Assembly (NCBI RefSeq): GCF_900187945.1 | Contig: NZ_FYEH01000014.1 | Span: 1-64,000 of the forward strand | DNA: 64,000 bases | Origin: Arboricoccus pini | GTDB lineage: Bacteria > Pseudomonadota > Alphaproteobacteria > Geminicoccales > Geminicoccaceae | Reading direction: 5' to 3' | Part shown: piece by piece, positions 35,692 to 48,022 of the stretch | Numbering within the stretch: the first letter of the stretch is position 1 | Layout: every line of letters starts with the position of its first letter | The notes under the pieces: generated by a model | What the model saw: only the letters and a program-made list of their open reading frames with translations | Database searches by the model: none | What the model was told of the DNA's origin: nothing | Program-made: the position numbers and the translations under genes

Positions 35692-37359
35692 TTAAAAAAG
35701 GCCATCGATCAACCCATCGGCATTGATGCGGATGCGCTCGGCCGCCGGATGGCGGGGGAGGCCCGGCATGGTCATGACATCGCCGCAGATCGCGACGACG
35801 AATTCCGCACCTGCGGCCAGGCGAATGTCGCGCACGGGGACCACATGGTCTTTGGGTGCGCCTCTCAGGCTGGGATCGGCGGCGAAGCTGTATTGCGTCT
35901 TGGCCATGCAGATCGGCAGATGGCCAAAGCCTTCGCTCGTCAGCTCATGCAGGCGCTTGGCCGCCTTGCCGTCGAAGGCGACGTCGCTCGCTCCATAGAT
36001 GGAACGGGCGATGGTGCGGATCTTTTCCTCAAGCGGCATCTCGTCCGGATAGAGGAGTTCGAACTTGGCCTCGCCCACATCGACCAGGCGCTTGACGGCG
36101 CGGGCCAGGTCGACGGCACCGGCGCCGCCCAGCGCCCAGTGCCGGCAAAGGACGGCTTCCACGTCCAGTTGTTCCTGGCAGTAACGCTGCACAAAAGCGA
36201 TCTCGGCCTCCGTGTCGGCGGCGAAGTGATTGATTGCCACGATGGGCGGCACGCCGAAGCGGCGGACATTCTCGATGTGACGCCTGAGATTGGCCATGCC
36301 TGCCTCAAGGGCGGCGAGGTTCTCGGTATTGAGCGCTTCCTTGGCGACACCCCCATGGCTCTTGAGAGCCCGGATCGTCGCCACGATGACGCAGGCCTTG
36401 GGAGCAAGGCCGCTTTTGCGACACTTGATGTCGAAGAATTTCTCAGCGCCGAGATCGGCGCCGAAGCCGGCCTCGGTGACGACGAAGCGGCTAAGCTTCA
36501 AAGCCGCTTGCGTCGCCACGACCGAGTTGCAGCCATGCGCGATATTGGCGAACGGGCCGCCATGCACGAAGGCTGGGTTGCCCTCCAGGGTCTGGACGAG
36601 GTTGGGCATCAGGGCGTCCTTCAAGAGAACGGCCATGGCCCCCTCCGCCTGAAGATCCTTGGCGGTGATCGCCTGCCGGTCGCGATCATAGGCGACGATG
36701 ATCCGCCCGAGCCTGGCTTCAAGGTCGGCCAGATTGCGGGCGAGGCAGAAGGCGGCCATGACCTCCGAAGCGACGGTGATGTCGAACCCGTCCTCCCGAG
36801 GAAAGCCGTTGGCAGCACCACCCAGACCGCCGACGATCCAGCGGAGCGATCGGTCGTTCATGTCGATGACCCGGCGCCAGGTGATCCGGCGGGTATCAAT
36901 GTCCTTTTCGTTGCCCCAGTAGACGTGATTATCGATCATCGCCGCCAGGAGGTTATGCGCGCTCGTGATCGCGTGAAAATCTCCGGTGAAATGGAGATTG
37001 ATCTGCTCCATCGGCACAACCTGGGCATAGCCGCCGCCGGCGGCACCGCCCTTCAGGCCGAAGCAGGGCCCGAGCGAGGGTTCGCGCAGGCACATGACCG
37101 TCGGCTCGCCAATCAGGTTGAGCGCGTCACCCAGCCCTACCGTCGTCGTCGTCTTGCCTTCACCCGCCGGCGTGGGATTGATCGCCGTCACGAGGACGAG
37201 ATTGCCGTCCGCTCGATCCTCCCGGGCCAAAAAGCCCGTGTCGACCTTGGCCACGAAGCGCCCATATGGGAAAAGGAGATCGGCCGGGATCGCCAGTTGC
37301 CGGGCAATGTCCTCGATGGGCCGCAACTTAGCGGCGCGGGCGATCTCGATATCGCTCAT
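35692..37359 (-). CDS. fhs: formate-tetrahydrofolate ligase
   Basis: A 555-residue enzyme that makes 10-formyl-tetrahydrofolate from formate, THF and ATP. Visible features are [19 protein letters not shown] (P-loop), [82 protein letters not shown] and the ending [19 protein letters not shown] 37359 has GGAAGA upstream. It provides one-carbon units and is common in organisms that use C1 or glycine/serine metabolism. It is convergent with holA and divergent from the RegB-like gene. Confidence 0.97.
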   Translation of the reverse strand: MSDIEIARAAKLRPIEDIARQLAIPADLLFPYGRFVAKVDTGFLAREDRADGNLVLVTAINPTPAGEGKTTTTVGLGDALNLIGEPTVMCLREPSLGPCFGLKGGAAGGGYAQVVPMEQINLHFTGDFHAITSAHNLLAAMIDNHVYWGNEKDIDTRRITWRRVIDMNDRSLRWIVGGLGGAANGFPREDGFDITVASEVMAAFCLARNLADLEARLGRIIVAYDRDRQAITAKDLQAEGAMAVLLKDALMPNLVQTLEGNPAFVHGGPFANIAHGCNSVVATQAALKLSRFVVTEAGFGADLGAEKFFDIKCRKSGLAPKACVIVATIRALKSHGGVAKEALNTENLAALEAGMANLRRHIENVRRFGVPPIVAINHFAADTEAEIAFVQRYCQEQLDVEAVLCRHWALGGAGAVDLARAVKRLVDVGEAKFELLYPDEMPLEEKIRTIARSIYGASDVAFDGKAAKRLHELTSEGFGHLPICMAKTQYSFAADPSLRGAPKDHVVPVRDIRLAAGAEFVVAICGDVMTMPGLPRHPAAERIRINADGLIDGLF

Positions 37360-37494
37360 TATATACCGTTCTTCCAAGATTTCTGCCGTGGTCCCCCGCC
37401 GCTAGCCACATGTCGCCGGCGGCTTCACAGCCGGGCTGCCTGGGTGCACCTTGGTGCTGCGGACGGGGCCCGTCGGCCCTATCCATTGCAGGAC

Positions 37495-38865
37495 ATGTGT
37501 CCCTTGTCATCCATGCTGGACTTCTCCGACGAGCCCGACCCTGCGTCACGTCAGCGCCAGCTGGCGGGTCTGCTCGGCGGTGCCGCCGGGCCTGGGCGCA
37601 TCCGACTGCAAACCGTCTCCTTGATGCGCTGGATCGCCACGGGCGGTCAGCTCTTCGCCATCCTCTTCGTCCACTACTCCTTGGACATCCGCCTGCCGCT
37701 CCTGGCCATGTTGCCTGCGGTGGCCCTGGTGGCGCTCGCGAACGGCGCCCTTCTCATCGCCTACGGATCGAAGGCGCGCATCAGCGAGCGCGTCTCGGCT
37801 ATGTTGCTGGGTGGTGACATCGTTCAACTCTGTTATCTTCTCCTCCTTTCCGGCGGCCTGCAAAATCCCTTCGCCATCCTCCTTCTCCTGCCGGTCACGC
37901 TGGCGGCTGCGACCTTGGGTCGCGTCGAAATCGTCGTATTGACCGGCCTTTCGCTTCTGGGTGCCGCCTGCCTCGCCCTGTTCCCGGGCCAGCTGCCCTG
38001 GCGCGACGGCAGTCTGACCCTGCCGCCTCTCTATCTCCTCGCCAGTTGGACGGCGCTTAGCATGGCGCTGATCCTGATTGCCGTCTTCGCCTGGAACAGT
38101 GCCGAGGAGGTGCGTCGCCATGCCCAGGCGCTGGCCGCTACCCAGCTGGCGCTGGCGCGTGAGCAGAAGCTTTCGGCCCTGGGTGGCCAAGCCGCGGCTG
38201 CGGCCCATCTTCTGGGCAGCCCGCTCGGCACCATCAATGTCATCGCCAAGGAGCTGGTGCGCGAGCTGCCGGCCGACAGCCCCTTGATGGTCGAGGCCGG
38301 CGAATTGCTCGAGCAGGCGCACCGGTGCCGCGAAATCCTGGCGACCTTTGGCCGGCAGCGAGACGACAGCGAACACCAAGCTTTCACAACCGCCCCCCTA
38401 TCGACCTTGCTCGAGGGGATCGCCGAGGATTGTGCCCGACCGGGCGTCGAATTCGAGGTGAGGCTCGATTTCGTCGACGACAGGGACGAGCCCGATCTAG
38501 TCCTGTCGCCCGAACTGCGCCACGCCCTCACAAACGTGATCAACAACGCGCTGCAGTTCGCCGCCGCCGAGGTGTTGATCACGGTGAGGCCTTCGCGCCA
38601 GGGCCTCACCCTCGTGATCGAGGATGACGGTCCGGGCTTCTCGCCGCAGATCCTTGATTGGCTGGGTGAGCCTTATGTATCCTCAAGGCGTGACAATGGC
38701 GGCATGGGCCTTGGCGTCTTCATTGCAAAGACGCTTCTGGCCCGTACCGGCGCCAAAATCGAGTTCAGTAATCGCATCAAGGGTGCGCGGGTGACGATCA
38801 CTTGGCCAGCCGCCGCCGTTCAGGGGCTCAACGAGGAGACGGCCTATGGTGGACCCAATGTCTGA
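37495..38865 (+). CDS. regB: RegB/PrrB-type redox sensor histidine kinase
   Basis: A 456-residue membrane kinase. Five to six transmembrane helices occupy residues about 40-200, with the quinone-site motif GGLQNPF at 120-126. The dimerisation/phospho-acceptor region reads ALGGQAAAAAHLLGSPLGTI with His238. The redox cysteine of RegB is conserved as Cys278 in HRCREIL. The ATPase domain has ALTNVINNALQFA (N box), EDDGPGF and GGMGLGVFIAKTLL. Oddly, the acidic residue that normally follows the phospho-His is Leu (HLLGSP instead of HELGTP). It overlaps the response-regulator gene by 20 bp. ATG 37513 is an alternative start. Confidence 0.92.
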   Translation: MCPLSSMLDFSDEPDPASRQRQLAGLLGGAAGPGRIRLQTVSLMRWIATGGQLFAILFVHYSLDIRLPLLAMLPAVALVALANGALLIAYGSKARISERVSAMLLGGDIVQLCYLLLLSGGLQNPFAILLLLPVTLAAATLGRVEIVVLTGLSLLGAACLALFPGQLPWRDGSLTLPPLYLLASWTALSMALILIAVFAWNSAEEVRRHAQALAATQLALAREQKLSALGGQAAAAAHLLGSPLGTINVIAKELVRELPADSPLMVEAGELLEQAHRCREILATFGRQRDDSEHQAFTTAPLSTLLEGIAEDCARPGVEFEVRLDFVDDRDEPDLVLSPELRHALTNVINNALQFAAAEVLITVRPSRQGLTLVIEDDGPGFSPQILDWLGEPYVSSRRDNGGMGLGVFIAKTLLARTGAKIEFSNRIKGARVTITWPAAAVQGLNEETAYGGPNV

Positions 38866-39442
38866 GCTGGCTGGGCCGGCCGACGCGGCAACGACGCAGG
38901 GGGCCGCCGACGTGGATGGTGCCCTCCTTCTTCTCGTCGATGACGACGCGCCTTTGCGGCGCAGCCTGCAGCGCGCGCTTGAGCGCCGGGGTTTTGCCGT
39001 CACTGCGGCCGAGAGCTTGAAGGAGGGACTGGGCCAGGCTTTCGCGATAAAGCCCGACTACGCGGTCGTCGACCTTAGGCTCGAGGACGGCAGCGGCATC
39101 GATCTCGTCAAGCGACTGCTCGAGCTCCACCCGTCCATCCGTATCGTTATGTTGACGGGCTACGGCAATATCGCGACGGCCGTGGCCGCCGTGAAAGCCG
39201 GCGCCGTCGACTATCTGGCCAAACCCGCCGACGCCGACGATGTGATCAAGGCGCTGTTGAGCAACGGCCCCAGCCTGCCACCGCCGCCAGAAAACCCCAT
39301 GTCGGCCGATCGCGTGCGCTGGGAGCATATCCAGCGGGTCTTCGAACAGTGTAATCGGAATGTTTCCGAGACGGCGCGCCGCCTAAACATGCATCGCCGC
39401 ACCTTGCAGCGGATCCTTAATAAACGGGCGCCACGCGAGTAG
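38846..39442 (+). CDS. regA: RegA/PrrA-type response regulator
   Basis: A 198-residue regulator paired with the kinase just upstream. The receiver domain (about residues 28-140) shows LLVDDDAPLRRSL (acidic pocket), YAVVDLRLEDGSG (phospho-Asp), VMLTGYGNIATAV and DYLAKPADADDV. A short proline linker (SLPPPPENP) leads to a Fis-type helix-turn-helix: VFEQCNRNVSETARRLNMHRRTLQRILNKRAP, almost the canonical RegA/ActR end. RegA homologues control respiration, carbon and nitrogen genes according to redox state. ATG 38858 could also be the start. Confidence 0.94.
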   Translation: MVDPMSELAGPADAATTQGAADVDGALLLLVDDDAPLRRSLQRALERRGFAVTAAESLKEGLGQAFAIKPDYAVVDLRLEDGSGIDLVKRLLELHPSIRIVMLTGYGNIATAVAAVKAGAVDYLAKPADADDVIKALLSNGPSLPPPPENPMSADRVRWEHIQRVFEQCNRNVSETARRLNMHRRTLQRILNKRAPRE

Positions 39443-39493
39443 CCATTGGCGGCTGCCCGGACGGAGACGCCGACTTGCGGGTGAGGTAACCGG

Positions 39494-40108
39494 CTAAAGC
39501 CGCGTGTTTGCTGTCGTCTCGAACATGACGGCATAGCCGCCGCCATGCTTGCCGTGCCGATCCCCGATGCCGAGCCCGATGGCCACGGCTTGGGCGGTGC
39601 GCACCTTACCTGGTGAGACATAAGTGCCGTTGAAGCTGGCCCGCGTCAGGCGGCCGTCCATGAGGCAGGCCCACATCTCGCGCACCGTGGAGCCGCGCAG
39701 GATCATGATGTTGTCAAGCCGCTTGCCGATGGTGGCACTAGCGTCGAGGTTGAGCCAGCTCGTGAACGCCTTGTTCATCTGCCGTACCACCCGATCACGA
39801 TCGAGGAGGAGGCAAGGCATGGGCGACATGTCGATGATCCGCAAAAGATCGTCGCTGCCGCCTGAAAGCGAAAGCTCCTGAACGCTTTTTTGCAGATCCT
39901 GGATCTGGGCGCGCGCGAGGTTGAGGCTGTACTGGCGGAGCGTGGAGGCGAGATTCGTACGCTCGGGGTCCGCTTGCGCGATGTGGTTGATGAGCGCGGA
40001 GAGACGCAATTTGCGCGAATCCGCGATCTCCTTCAGGTGGTCCCAAAATCCAGCTTCGAGCTTGATAGACGTCCTAAGCTCGCCAATACGCATCGTTTTT
40101 CTAATCAT
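39494..40108 (-). CDS. ribbon-helix-helix protein with PAS-like domain
   Basis: A 204-residue protein. Residues about 5-70 fit the ribbon-helix-helix domain found in many alphaproteobacteria (RTSIKLEAGFWDHLKEIADSRKLRLSALINHI). Residues about 92-160 look like a PAS fold (LRIIDMSPMPCLLLDRDRVVRQMNKAFTSWL). The C-terminal strand region ends in GGGYAVMFETTA. It is probably a DNA-binding sensor; ligand and target are unknown. ATG 40108 is chosen because the frame upstream is unlike protein; ATG 40093 is possible. It faces the regBA genes tail to tail with a 51-bp gap. Confidence 0.78.
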   Translation of the reverse strand: MIRKTMRIGELRTSIKLEAGFWDHLKEIADSRKLRLSALINHIAQADPERTNLASTLRQYSLNLARAQIQDLQKSVQELSLSGGSDDLLRIIDMSPMPCLLLDRDRVVRQMNKAFTSWLNLDASATIGKRLDNIMILRGSTVREMWACLMDGRLTRASFNGTYVSPGKVRTAQAVAIGLGIGDRHGKHGGGYAVMFETTANTRL

Positions 40109-40162
40109 CGCTGCGAGCCTTGTATCCCCATTGCCCGGCGCCGCAGCCGGCGTCCTCGCCAA

Positions 40163-41563
<1,401 letters not shown>

Positions 41564-41579
41564 GAGCCGGGACCGCCAG

Positions 41580-42752
41580 ATGAATATTCATGAATATCAG
41601 GCCAAGGCGCTCTTGAGCGGCTACGGCGTGCCGATCCTTAAGGGGAAGGTCGCCTGGACGGCCGAGGAGGCTCTCGAGGCCGCTCAGGGACTGGGCGGCC
41701 CGGTCTGGGTCGTCAAGGCGCAGATCCATGCTGGTGGGCGCGGCAAGGGCGGCGGCGTCAAGCTCGCCCGCTCGCTGGACGAAGTGAAGGACCTGGCGGC
41801 CAAGATGCTGGGGATGACACTCGTCACGCACCAGACGGGTCCGCAAGGGAGGCTCGTCAAGCGCGTCTACATCGAGGATGGCTGCGACATCGCGCGCGAA
41901 CTCTATCTGGGTGCGGTGCTCGACCGCACCAGCTCGCGCGTCACGTTCATGGCCTCCAAGGAGGGCGGCGTCGAGATCGAGGAGGTGGCCGCCCGCGATC
42001 CGGATGCGATCACCAAAGTATCGATCGACCCGGCGGCTGGCTTCCAGCCGCATCATGGCCGCACCCTTGCGTTCGCGCTGGGTCTCAAGGGCAAGGAAGT
42101 CGGCAAGCTCGTTGCCTTCGTGAAGGGCCTTTATGCGTGCTTTGTCGAGCGTGACGCCTCGTTGGTCGAGATCAATCCCCTGGTCCTCACCGGCGGCGGC
42201 GACCTCGTGGCCCTCGATGCCAAGATGAATTTCGATTCCAACGCGCTCTATCGCCAGCCCAAGATCGTTGAATTGCGCGACCTCGACGAGGAAGATGCGC
42301 ACGAGATCGAGGCCAGCAAGCACGAGCTCAACTATATCAAGCTCGATGGCAACATCGCCTGCATGGTCAATGGCGCCGGCCTCGCCATGGCGACGATGGA
42401 CATCATCAAGCTCTATGGCGGCGAGCCCGCCAACTTCCTCGATGTCGGCGGTGGTGCCACCAAGGAACGGGTGACGGCGGCTTTCAAGCTTCTGCTCTCC
42501 GACCCCAATGTCGAGGGCGTTCTCGTCAACATTTTTGGCGGCATCATGCGCTGCGATGTCATCGCCGAGGGCGTCGTCGCGGCGGCGCGTGAGGTCAACC
42601 TTACCGTGCCGCTCGTCGTCCGCCTCGAAGGTACGAATGTCGAGCTCGGCAAGGACATATTGAAGAAATCCGGCTTGACCATCACGCCCGCGGACGATCT
42701 GGCCGACGCCGCGCAAAAGATCGTCGCTGCCGTCCAAGGAGCCAGGGCATGA
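41580..42752 (+). CDS. sucC: succinyl-CoA synthetase (ADP-forming), beta subunit
   Basis: A 390-residue beta subunit with an ATP-grasp domain. The family opening is [18 protein letters not shown]; then [45 protein letters not shown], and the CoA-ligase region with [30 protein letters not shown] and [13 protein letters not shown]. It forms the succinyl-CoA/succinate step with SucD. Its stop codon overlaps the start of sucD (ATGA). Confidence 0.97.
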   Translation: MNIHEYQAKALLSGYGVPILKGKVAWTAEEALEAAQGLGGPVWVVKAQIHAGGRGKGGGVKLARSLDEVKDLAAKMLGMTLVTHQTGPQGRLVKRVYIEDGCDIARELYLGAVLDRTSSRVTFMASKEGGVEIEEVAARDPDAITKVSIDPAAGFQPHHGRTLAFALGLKGKEVGKLVAFVKGLYACFVERDASLVEINPLVLTGGGDLVALDAKMNFDSNALYRQPKIVELRDLDEEDAHEIEASKHELNYIKLDGNIACMVNGAGLAMATMDIIKLYGGEPANFLDVGGGATKERVTAAFKLLLSDPNVEGVLVNIFGGIMRCDVIAEGVVAAAREVNLTVPLVVRLEGTNVELGKDILKKSGLTITPADDLADAAQKIVAAVQGARA

Positions 42753-43624
42753 GCATTCTCGTCAGCGCCGAGACCAAGGTGATCTGCCAGGGTTTCACCG
42801 GCGCCCAGGGCACGTTTCATTCCGAGCAGGCGATCGCCTATGGCACGCGCATGGTGGGTGGCGTAACGCCGGGCAAAGGTGGTGATTCGCATCTGGGCCT
42901 GCCTGTCTTCGACACGGTGGCGCAGGCACGCGCGGCCACCGGCTGCGATGCATCCGTGATCTACGTTCCAGCTGCCTTCGCCGCCGACGCGATCCTCGAG
43001 GCGATCGATGCCGAGGTGCCGCTCATCGTCTGCATCACCGAGGGCATTCCCGTCCTGGACATGGTGAAGGTGAAGCGCGCGCTCGATGGGTCGGCATCAC
43101 GTCTGATCGGGCCGAACTGTCCCGGCGTCATCACACCCGGTCAGTGCAAGATCGGCATCATGCCGGGTCATATTCACAATCCCGGCAAGATCGGCATCGT
43201 TTCCCGTTCCGGCACGTTGACCTACGAGGCGGTGGCGCAGACGACGAAGGCGGGCCTTGGTCAGTCCTCCTGCGTCGGTATTGGCGGCGATCCGGTCAAG
43301 GGCACGGAATTCATCGAGGTCCTCGAGATGTTCCTGGCCGATCCGGGAACGGAGGGCATCATCATGATCGGCGAGATCGGCGGTTCCGCCGAGGAAGACG
43401 CCGCCGCCTTCATGAAGTCCGCCAAGGCCAGGAAGCCGATCGCCGGCTTTATCGCCGGCCGGACGGCACCCCCTGGCCGCCGCATGGGCCATGCGGGCGC
43501 CATCATCGCCGGCGGCAAAGGCGGTGCCGAGGACAAGATCGAGGCCATGAAGAGCGCCGGCTTCGTCATCGCCCAGTCACCAGCCCATCTGGGCCAGGCA
43601 ATGAGCGAGGCACTCGGCGGATAG
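42749..43624 (+). CDS. sucD: succinyl-CoA synthetase, alpha subunit
   Basis: A 291-residue CoA-binding alpha subunit. It has [83 protein letters not shown] and the phospho-His loop [19 protein letters not shown]. It is translationally coupled to sucC by a 4-bp overlap. A 138-bp gap without a clear terminator separates it from sucA. Confidence 0.97.
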   Translation: MSILVSAETKVICQGFTGAQGTFHSEQAIAYGTRMVGGVTPGKGGDSHLGLPVFDTVAQARAATGCDASVIYVPAAFAADAILEAIDAEVPLIVCITEGIPVLDMVKVKRALDGSASRLIGPNCPGVITPGQCKIGIMPGHIHNPGKIGIVSRSGTLTYEAVAQTTKAGLGQSSCVGIGGDPVKGTEFIEVLEMFLADPGTEGIIMIGEIGGSAEEDAAAFMKSAKARKPIAGFIAGRTAPPGRRMGHAGAIIAGGKGGAEDKIEAMKSAGFVIAQSPAHLGQAMSEALGG

Positions 43625-43762
43625 TCGGTATTCGGGCCCGGTCATGGCATTGGCCCTGAACGGGTTGCTAGGGCTCCAGTCGACCTTGGGCAGGATGAAG
43701 CGGCGCCGCTCACTGGAGAGCTTCTCGGGCGTGGCGCCCAATCGCCAGGTGGGGATGATGTA

Positions 43763-46633
43763 ATGGCAACGCGCCGCGATCTCGAGCAGACAAGCTTCCT
43801 CTATGGCGGCAACAGCGCCTTCATCGAGGATCTCTACGCTCGCTACGTTCAGGATCCCGCCAGCGTGGATGCCACCTGGCGGGCTTATTTCGACGAACTA
43901 GGGCCCGAGAACCAGAGTCTGTTCGAGCGGGCGCGGGAGGCTGTGCAGCCCAAGCCGCGCGGCGATCTCTTCGCCCAGGCCGCCAATCTCAATCTGGGGC
44001 CGGCCGGCGGTCTCGACGACCCGATGACCAAGTCCTTGATCCGCGACCATCTGCGCGTGATCATGCTGATCAGGGCCTATCGGGTACGCGGCCATTTGAT
44101 CGCCAAGCTCGATCCCTTGGGCTTAACGGGCGACAAATATCATCCTGAGCTCGATTATAAGAGCTACGGCTTCAGTGAGGCCGACCTCGATCGCGAATTC
44201 TATCTCGACTATGTGCTGGGCATGGAGAAGGCAACGCTGCGCCGGATCATCGATGTCCTCCAGCGCACTTATAGCGGGACAGTCGGCATCGAGTTCATGC
44301 ACATCCAAGATCCCGACCAGAAGGCCTGGATCCAGGCCAAGTTCGAGGGCATGGCCGGGCAGTTCGACGTCGGCGCCGAGGCCAAGCGGGAGATCTTGGA
44401 GCAACTGACCGCGACCGAGGGGTTCGAGGGCTTCCTGCATATCAAGTTTCCGGGCACCAAGCGCTTTGGCCTCGACGGCGGCGAGAGCGCCATCCCCTCG
44501 CTGGAGGCGATCATCCGCACGGGCGCCGAACTTGGCGTCGACGAGATCGTGCTCGGTATGCCGCATCGCGGCCGGCTGAACGTCCTGGCCAACGTCATGG
44601 GCAAGCCCTATGCGGCTATCCTCTCCGAATTCCAGGGGGCCGCGGTCTATGACAGCGTCCTGGGCTCGGGCGACGTGAAATACCATCTCGGCACCTCGCG
44701 TGACCGCGAACTGCCGGACGGACGCGCGATTCATCTCTCGCTGACGGCCAACCCGTCCCATCTGGAGGCCGTCAATCCGGTTGTGATGGGCAAGGTCCGC
44801 GCCAAGCAGCAGCAAAAGAAGGATCTTGATCGGACGCGCGTCATGGGCGTCCTCATGCACGGCGACGCCTCCTTCATCGGCCAGGGCGTGGTGCATGAGT
44901 GCCTGGAGATGTCGCAGCTGCGCGGCTATCGCGTGGGCGGCACGCTGCACATCATCGTTAACAACCAGATAGGCTTCACGACGAGCCCCTCTTACGCGCG
45001 CTCGTCTCCCTATCCCTCTGACGTCGCTCGCGGCGTGCAGTGCCCGATCTTCCACGTCAATGGCGACGATCCCGTCGCCGTCGTCCATGTCTCCAGGCTG
45101 GCGACCGAGTTCCGCCAGCGCTTCAAGAGCGATGTCGTCATCGACCTCTGGTGCTATCGCCGCCACGGTCACAACGAGGGTGATGAGCCCAGCTTCACCC
45201 AGCCTTTGATGTACAAGGCGATCGCGGGGCAGCCGACGACCCGCCAGCGCTACGCCAAGGCGCTGGAGGAAAGCGGCATCGTGACGGCCGATGACGCGCA
45301 GGGCATGCTGGACAATGTCTACCAGGCGCTGGAGCGGGCGCACGAGGCCTCGCGTAGCTACAAGCCCAACAAGGCGGATTGGCTGGAAGGGGTCTGGAAG
45401 GGACTGCGGCGGGCACCCGAGGAGTATGATCGGGGAACCACGCCGGTCGACCTCGACACGCTGAAGTCCCTGGGGCTGCGCATGACCGAGCTGCCGAGCG
45501 AGGTCGACGTCCATCCACGCTTGAAGCGCGTCATTGGCGGGCGACGTACGACAATCGAGACGGGCAAGGGCATCGACTGGGCGACAGCCGAGCACTTGGC
45601 GTTCGCGACTCTGCTCGACGAGGGTTATTCCGTCCGTCTGTCGGGCGAGGATGTCGGGCGCGGCACGTTCAGCCAGCGCCATGCGGTCATCTACGACCAG
45701 AGTAACGAGGAACGCTACGTCCCGCTAGCCAATCTCTCGGATAGCCAAGGCAGCTTCGATGTCTTCGACAGCCTCCTGTCCGAGGAAGGAGTCCTGGGCT
45801 TCGAGTATGGCTATAGCCTGGCCGATCCGAACTGCCTCACGCTCTGGGAGGCCCAGTTCGGCGATTTCGCCAACGGCGCGCAGGTCTATTTCGACCAGTT
45901 CATCGCCTCGGGCGAGAGCAAGTGGCTGCGCATGTGCGGCCTCGTCTGTCTCCTGCCGCACGGCTATGAGGGGCAGGGACCGGAGCACAGCTCCGCCAGG
46001 CTCGAGCGCTTTTTGCAGCTCTATGCCGAGGACAATATTCAGGTCGTGTATCCCTCGACTCCAGCCAGCTATTTCCATGTGCTCCGGCGTCAGCTTCATC
46101 GCGACTTCAGGAAACCGCTCATCGTCATGACGCCGAAATCTCTGCTGCGTCACAAACGCTGCGTCTCGACGATCGAGGATTTCGGCCCGGGATCGAGCTT
46201 CCACCGTGTGATCTATGACCGCGAGCCCGGACCGGCGGATGCCAATGTCGAGCGCGTCATCATGTGCTCGGGCAAGGTCTATTATGATCTCCTGGAGGCG
46301 CGCGAGGAGCGAGGCCTGGACGACAAGGTGGCGCTGCTGCGTCTAGAGCAGCTGGCTCCCTTTCCCGAGCGGTCGATGACGGAACAGCTGGCACGTTTCC
46401 CCGCCGATGCGCGCTATGTCTGGTGCCAGGAGGAGCCGCGCAACATGGGCGCCTGGTTCTTCGCAGCCCCCCGGATCGAGAACCTCATGGAAAGCCAGGA
46501 CAAGGTGCGCACCAAGGGTCAACCTTATCTTCGCTATGCCGGCCGCAAGCCCACCGCCTCGACGGCGACAGGGTCGAACGGTCAGCACCAGCAAGAGCAG
46601 CGCGGCCTTATCGAACAGGCTTTCACGGTCTAA
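43763..46633 (+). CDS. sucA: 2-oxoglutarate dehydrogenase E1 component
   Basis: A 956-residue thiamine-diphosphate enzyme that decarboxylates 2-oxoglutarate. The N-terminal E2-binding segment is [21 protein letters not shown]. Core motifs are [68 protein letters not shown], the ThDP region [11 protein letters not shown]-like [11 protein letters not shown] and [18 protein letters not shown]. The C-terminal transketolase half has [18 protein letters not shown] and [21 protein letters not shown]. Length is slightly below the usual 985. Next gene is sucB. Confidence 0.97.
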   Translation: MATRRDLEQTSFLYGGNSAFIEDLYARYVQDPASVDATWRAYFDELGPENQSLFERAREAVQPKPRGDLFAQAANLNLGPAGGLDDPMTKSLIRDHLRVIMLIRAYRVRGHLIAKLDPLGLTGDKYHPELDYKSYGFSEADLDREFYLDYVLGMEKATLRRIIDVLQRTYSGTVGIEFMHIQDPDQKAWIQAKFEGMAGQFDVGAEAKREILEQLTATEGFEGFLHIKFPGTKRFGLDGGESAIPSLEAIIRTGAELGVDEIVLGMPHRGRLNVLANVMGKPYAAILSEFQGAAVYDSVLGSGDVKYHLGTSRDRELPDGRAIHLSLTANPSHLEAVNPVVMGKVRAKQQQKKDLDRTRVMGVLMHGDASFIGQGVVHECLEMSQLRGYRVGGTLHIIVNNQIGFTTSPSYARSSPYPSDVARGVQCPIFHVNGDDPVAVVHVSRLATEFRQRFKSDVVIDLWCYRRHGHNEGDEPSFTQPLMYKAIAGQPTTRQRYAKALEESGIVTADDAQGMLDNVYQALERAHEASRSYKPNKADWLEGVWKGLRRAPEEYDRGTTPVDLDTLKSLGLRMTELPSEVDVHPRLKRVIGGRRTTIETGKGIDWATAEHLAFATLLDEGYSVRLSGEDVGRGTFSQRHAVIYDQSNEERYVPLANLSDSQGSFDVFDSLLSEEGVLGFEYGYSLADPNCLTLWEAQFGDFANGAQVYFDQFIASGESKWLRMCGLVCLLPHGYEGQGPEHSSARLERFLQLYAEDNIQVVYPSTPASYFHVLRRQLHRDFRKPLIVMTPKSLLRHKRCVSTIEDFGPGSSFHRVIYDREPGPADANVERVIMCSGKVYYDLLEAREERGLDDKVALLRLEQLAPFPERSMTEQLARFPADARYVWCQEEPRNMGAWFFAAPRIENLMESQDKVRTKGQPYLRYAGRKPTASTATGSNGQHQQEQRGLIEQAFTV

Positions 46634-46704
46634 AGCGGGGCGGCTGGCGTCCCCAGGGCAAGAGTGGTGCTGCGGCTGGCACCCGAACTCGAAAGAGGAA
46701 GAGT

Positions 46705-47973
46705 ATGAGCGTCGAGATCCGAGTTCCGACCCTTGGCGAGTCCGTCACCGAGGCCACGGTGGCACGCTGGCTGAAGAAGGCCGGCGACAACGTGGCGGCG
46801 GATGAGCCCCTGGTCGAACTCGAGACCGACAAGGTCAGCCTCGAGGTGCCGGCACCTTCCGCCGGCGTGTTGGCCGAGATTACGGTCGAGGAAGGCAGCG
46901 ACGTCGAGGTGGGTGCCATCATCGGCCTGATCGAGGCCTCGGGCGCCGGCACCGCGCCCAAGGCTGCGCCGGAAAAGCCGGCCTCGAAGTCGGCCGAGGC
47001 TACCGACCACACGCCACCCAAGAGTGCCGAGGTCGCGGCCTCGGGCAATGGCGCGGCCCAGGCCGGCCCGGCCGCCCGTAAGATCGCCGAGGAGAAGGGT
47101 ATCGATCTCGCCAGCGTAGCGGCGAGCGGCCCCAAGGGGAACGTCACCAAGGGCGACGTCATGGCCGCCGAGGCCAAGCCTGCCGCCAGCGGTACCGCCG
47201 TGAAGGCGCCACAGCCAGTGGCACCGCCGGCCAGCGTGCCGGCGAATGACCAGGGCCAGCCTGCCGCTGGCGGGCGTGAGGAGCGGGTCCGTATGACCCG
47301 GCTCCGTAAGCGCATTGCCGAGCGCCTCAAGGAGGCGCAGAACACCGCCGCGATGCTGACCACCTTCAACGAGGTGGACATGAGCGCGGTCATGGCGCTG
47401 CGTAAGCAATATCAGGACAGTTTCCAAAAGAAGCACGGCATCAAGCTCGGCTTCATGAGCTTCTTCGTGAAGGCCTCGATCGAGGCGCTTCGCGCCTATC
47501 CGGCTGTCAATGCCGAGATCGACGGCGACGACATTGTCTTTAAGCACTATCACGATATCGGGGTTGCCGTGTCGACCGACCAGGGCCTGGTTGTGCCGGT
47601 GATTCGCGGTGCCGAGGCCATGGGCCTGGCCCATATCGAAAAGTCGATCGCCGACCTTGGCAAGCGTGCCCGCGACGGCAAGCTTTCCATGGATGCCATG
47701 GCGGGCGGTACCTTCACGATCACCAATGGCGGCACCTTCGGCTCGCTGCTGAGCACGCCGATCTTGAACCCGCCACAGGTGGGCATCCTTGGGATGCACA
47801 AGATCCAGGAGCGGCCGATGGTCCTGCCTGGCGGCAGGATCGAGGCGCGGCCGATGATGTATCTTGCGCTGTCCTACGATCACCGGATCGTTGACGGCAA
47901 GGAGGCGGTCTCCTTCCTCGTTCGGGTCAAGGAGTGCATCGAGGATCCGCAGCGCATGCTGATCGACGCCTGA
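46705..47973 (+). CDS. sucB: dihydrolipoyl succinyltransferase (E2 of 2-oxoglutarate dehydrogenase)
   Basis: A 422-residue E2 core protein. One lipoyl domain (residues 1-78) carries the lipoylated Lys in [13 protein letters not shown]. An Ala/Pro-rich linker leads to a peripheral subunit-binding domain (about 128-165: [19 protein letters not shown], then GNVTKGDV). The catalytic domain (about 190-422) ends with the active-site motif [25 protein letters not shown] 46705 follows GAGGAAGAG and matches the family N-terminus; the frame is open further upstream inside sucA, which is a shadow. Confidence 0.97.
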   Translation: MSVEIRVPTLGESVTEATVARWLKKAGDNVAADEPLVELETDKVSLEVPAPSAGVLAEITVEEGSDVEVGAIIGLIEASGAGTAPKAAPEKPASKSAEATDHTPPKSAEVAASGNGAAQAGPAARKIAEEKGIDLASVAASGPKGNVTKGDVMAAEAKPAASGTAVKAPQPVAPPASVPANDQGQPAAGGREERVRMTRLRKRIAERLKEAQNTAAMLTTFNEVDMSAVMALRKQYQDSFQKKHGIKLGFMSFFVKASIEALRAYPAVNAEIDGDDIVFKHYHDIGVAVSTDQGLVVPVIRGAEAMGLAHIEKSIADLGKRARDGKLSMDAMAGGTFTITNGGTFGSLLSTPILNPPQVGILGMHKIQERPMVLPGGRIEARPMMYLALSYDHRIVDGKEAVSFLVRVKECIEDPQRMLIDA

Positions 47974-48022
47974 CTGCAAGGCCTTTCTGCCACCACCTCG
48001 TTTTTCTGCTGGAGCCTCCACC

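Noticed and set aside
35749-37494. Upstream part of a 1038-codon plus-strand frame ending at 38865
   Set aside because: Residues before position 37495 are antisense to formate-THF ligase and show no protein family. Only the part from 37495 on is RegB.
44123-45682. 519-codon minus-strand frame
   Set aside because: Antisense shadow of sucA, with no motif. The sense strand is unmistakably 2-oxoglutarate dehydrogenase E1.
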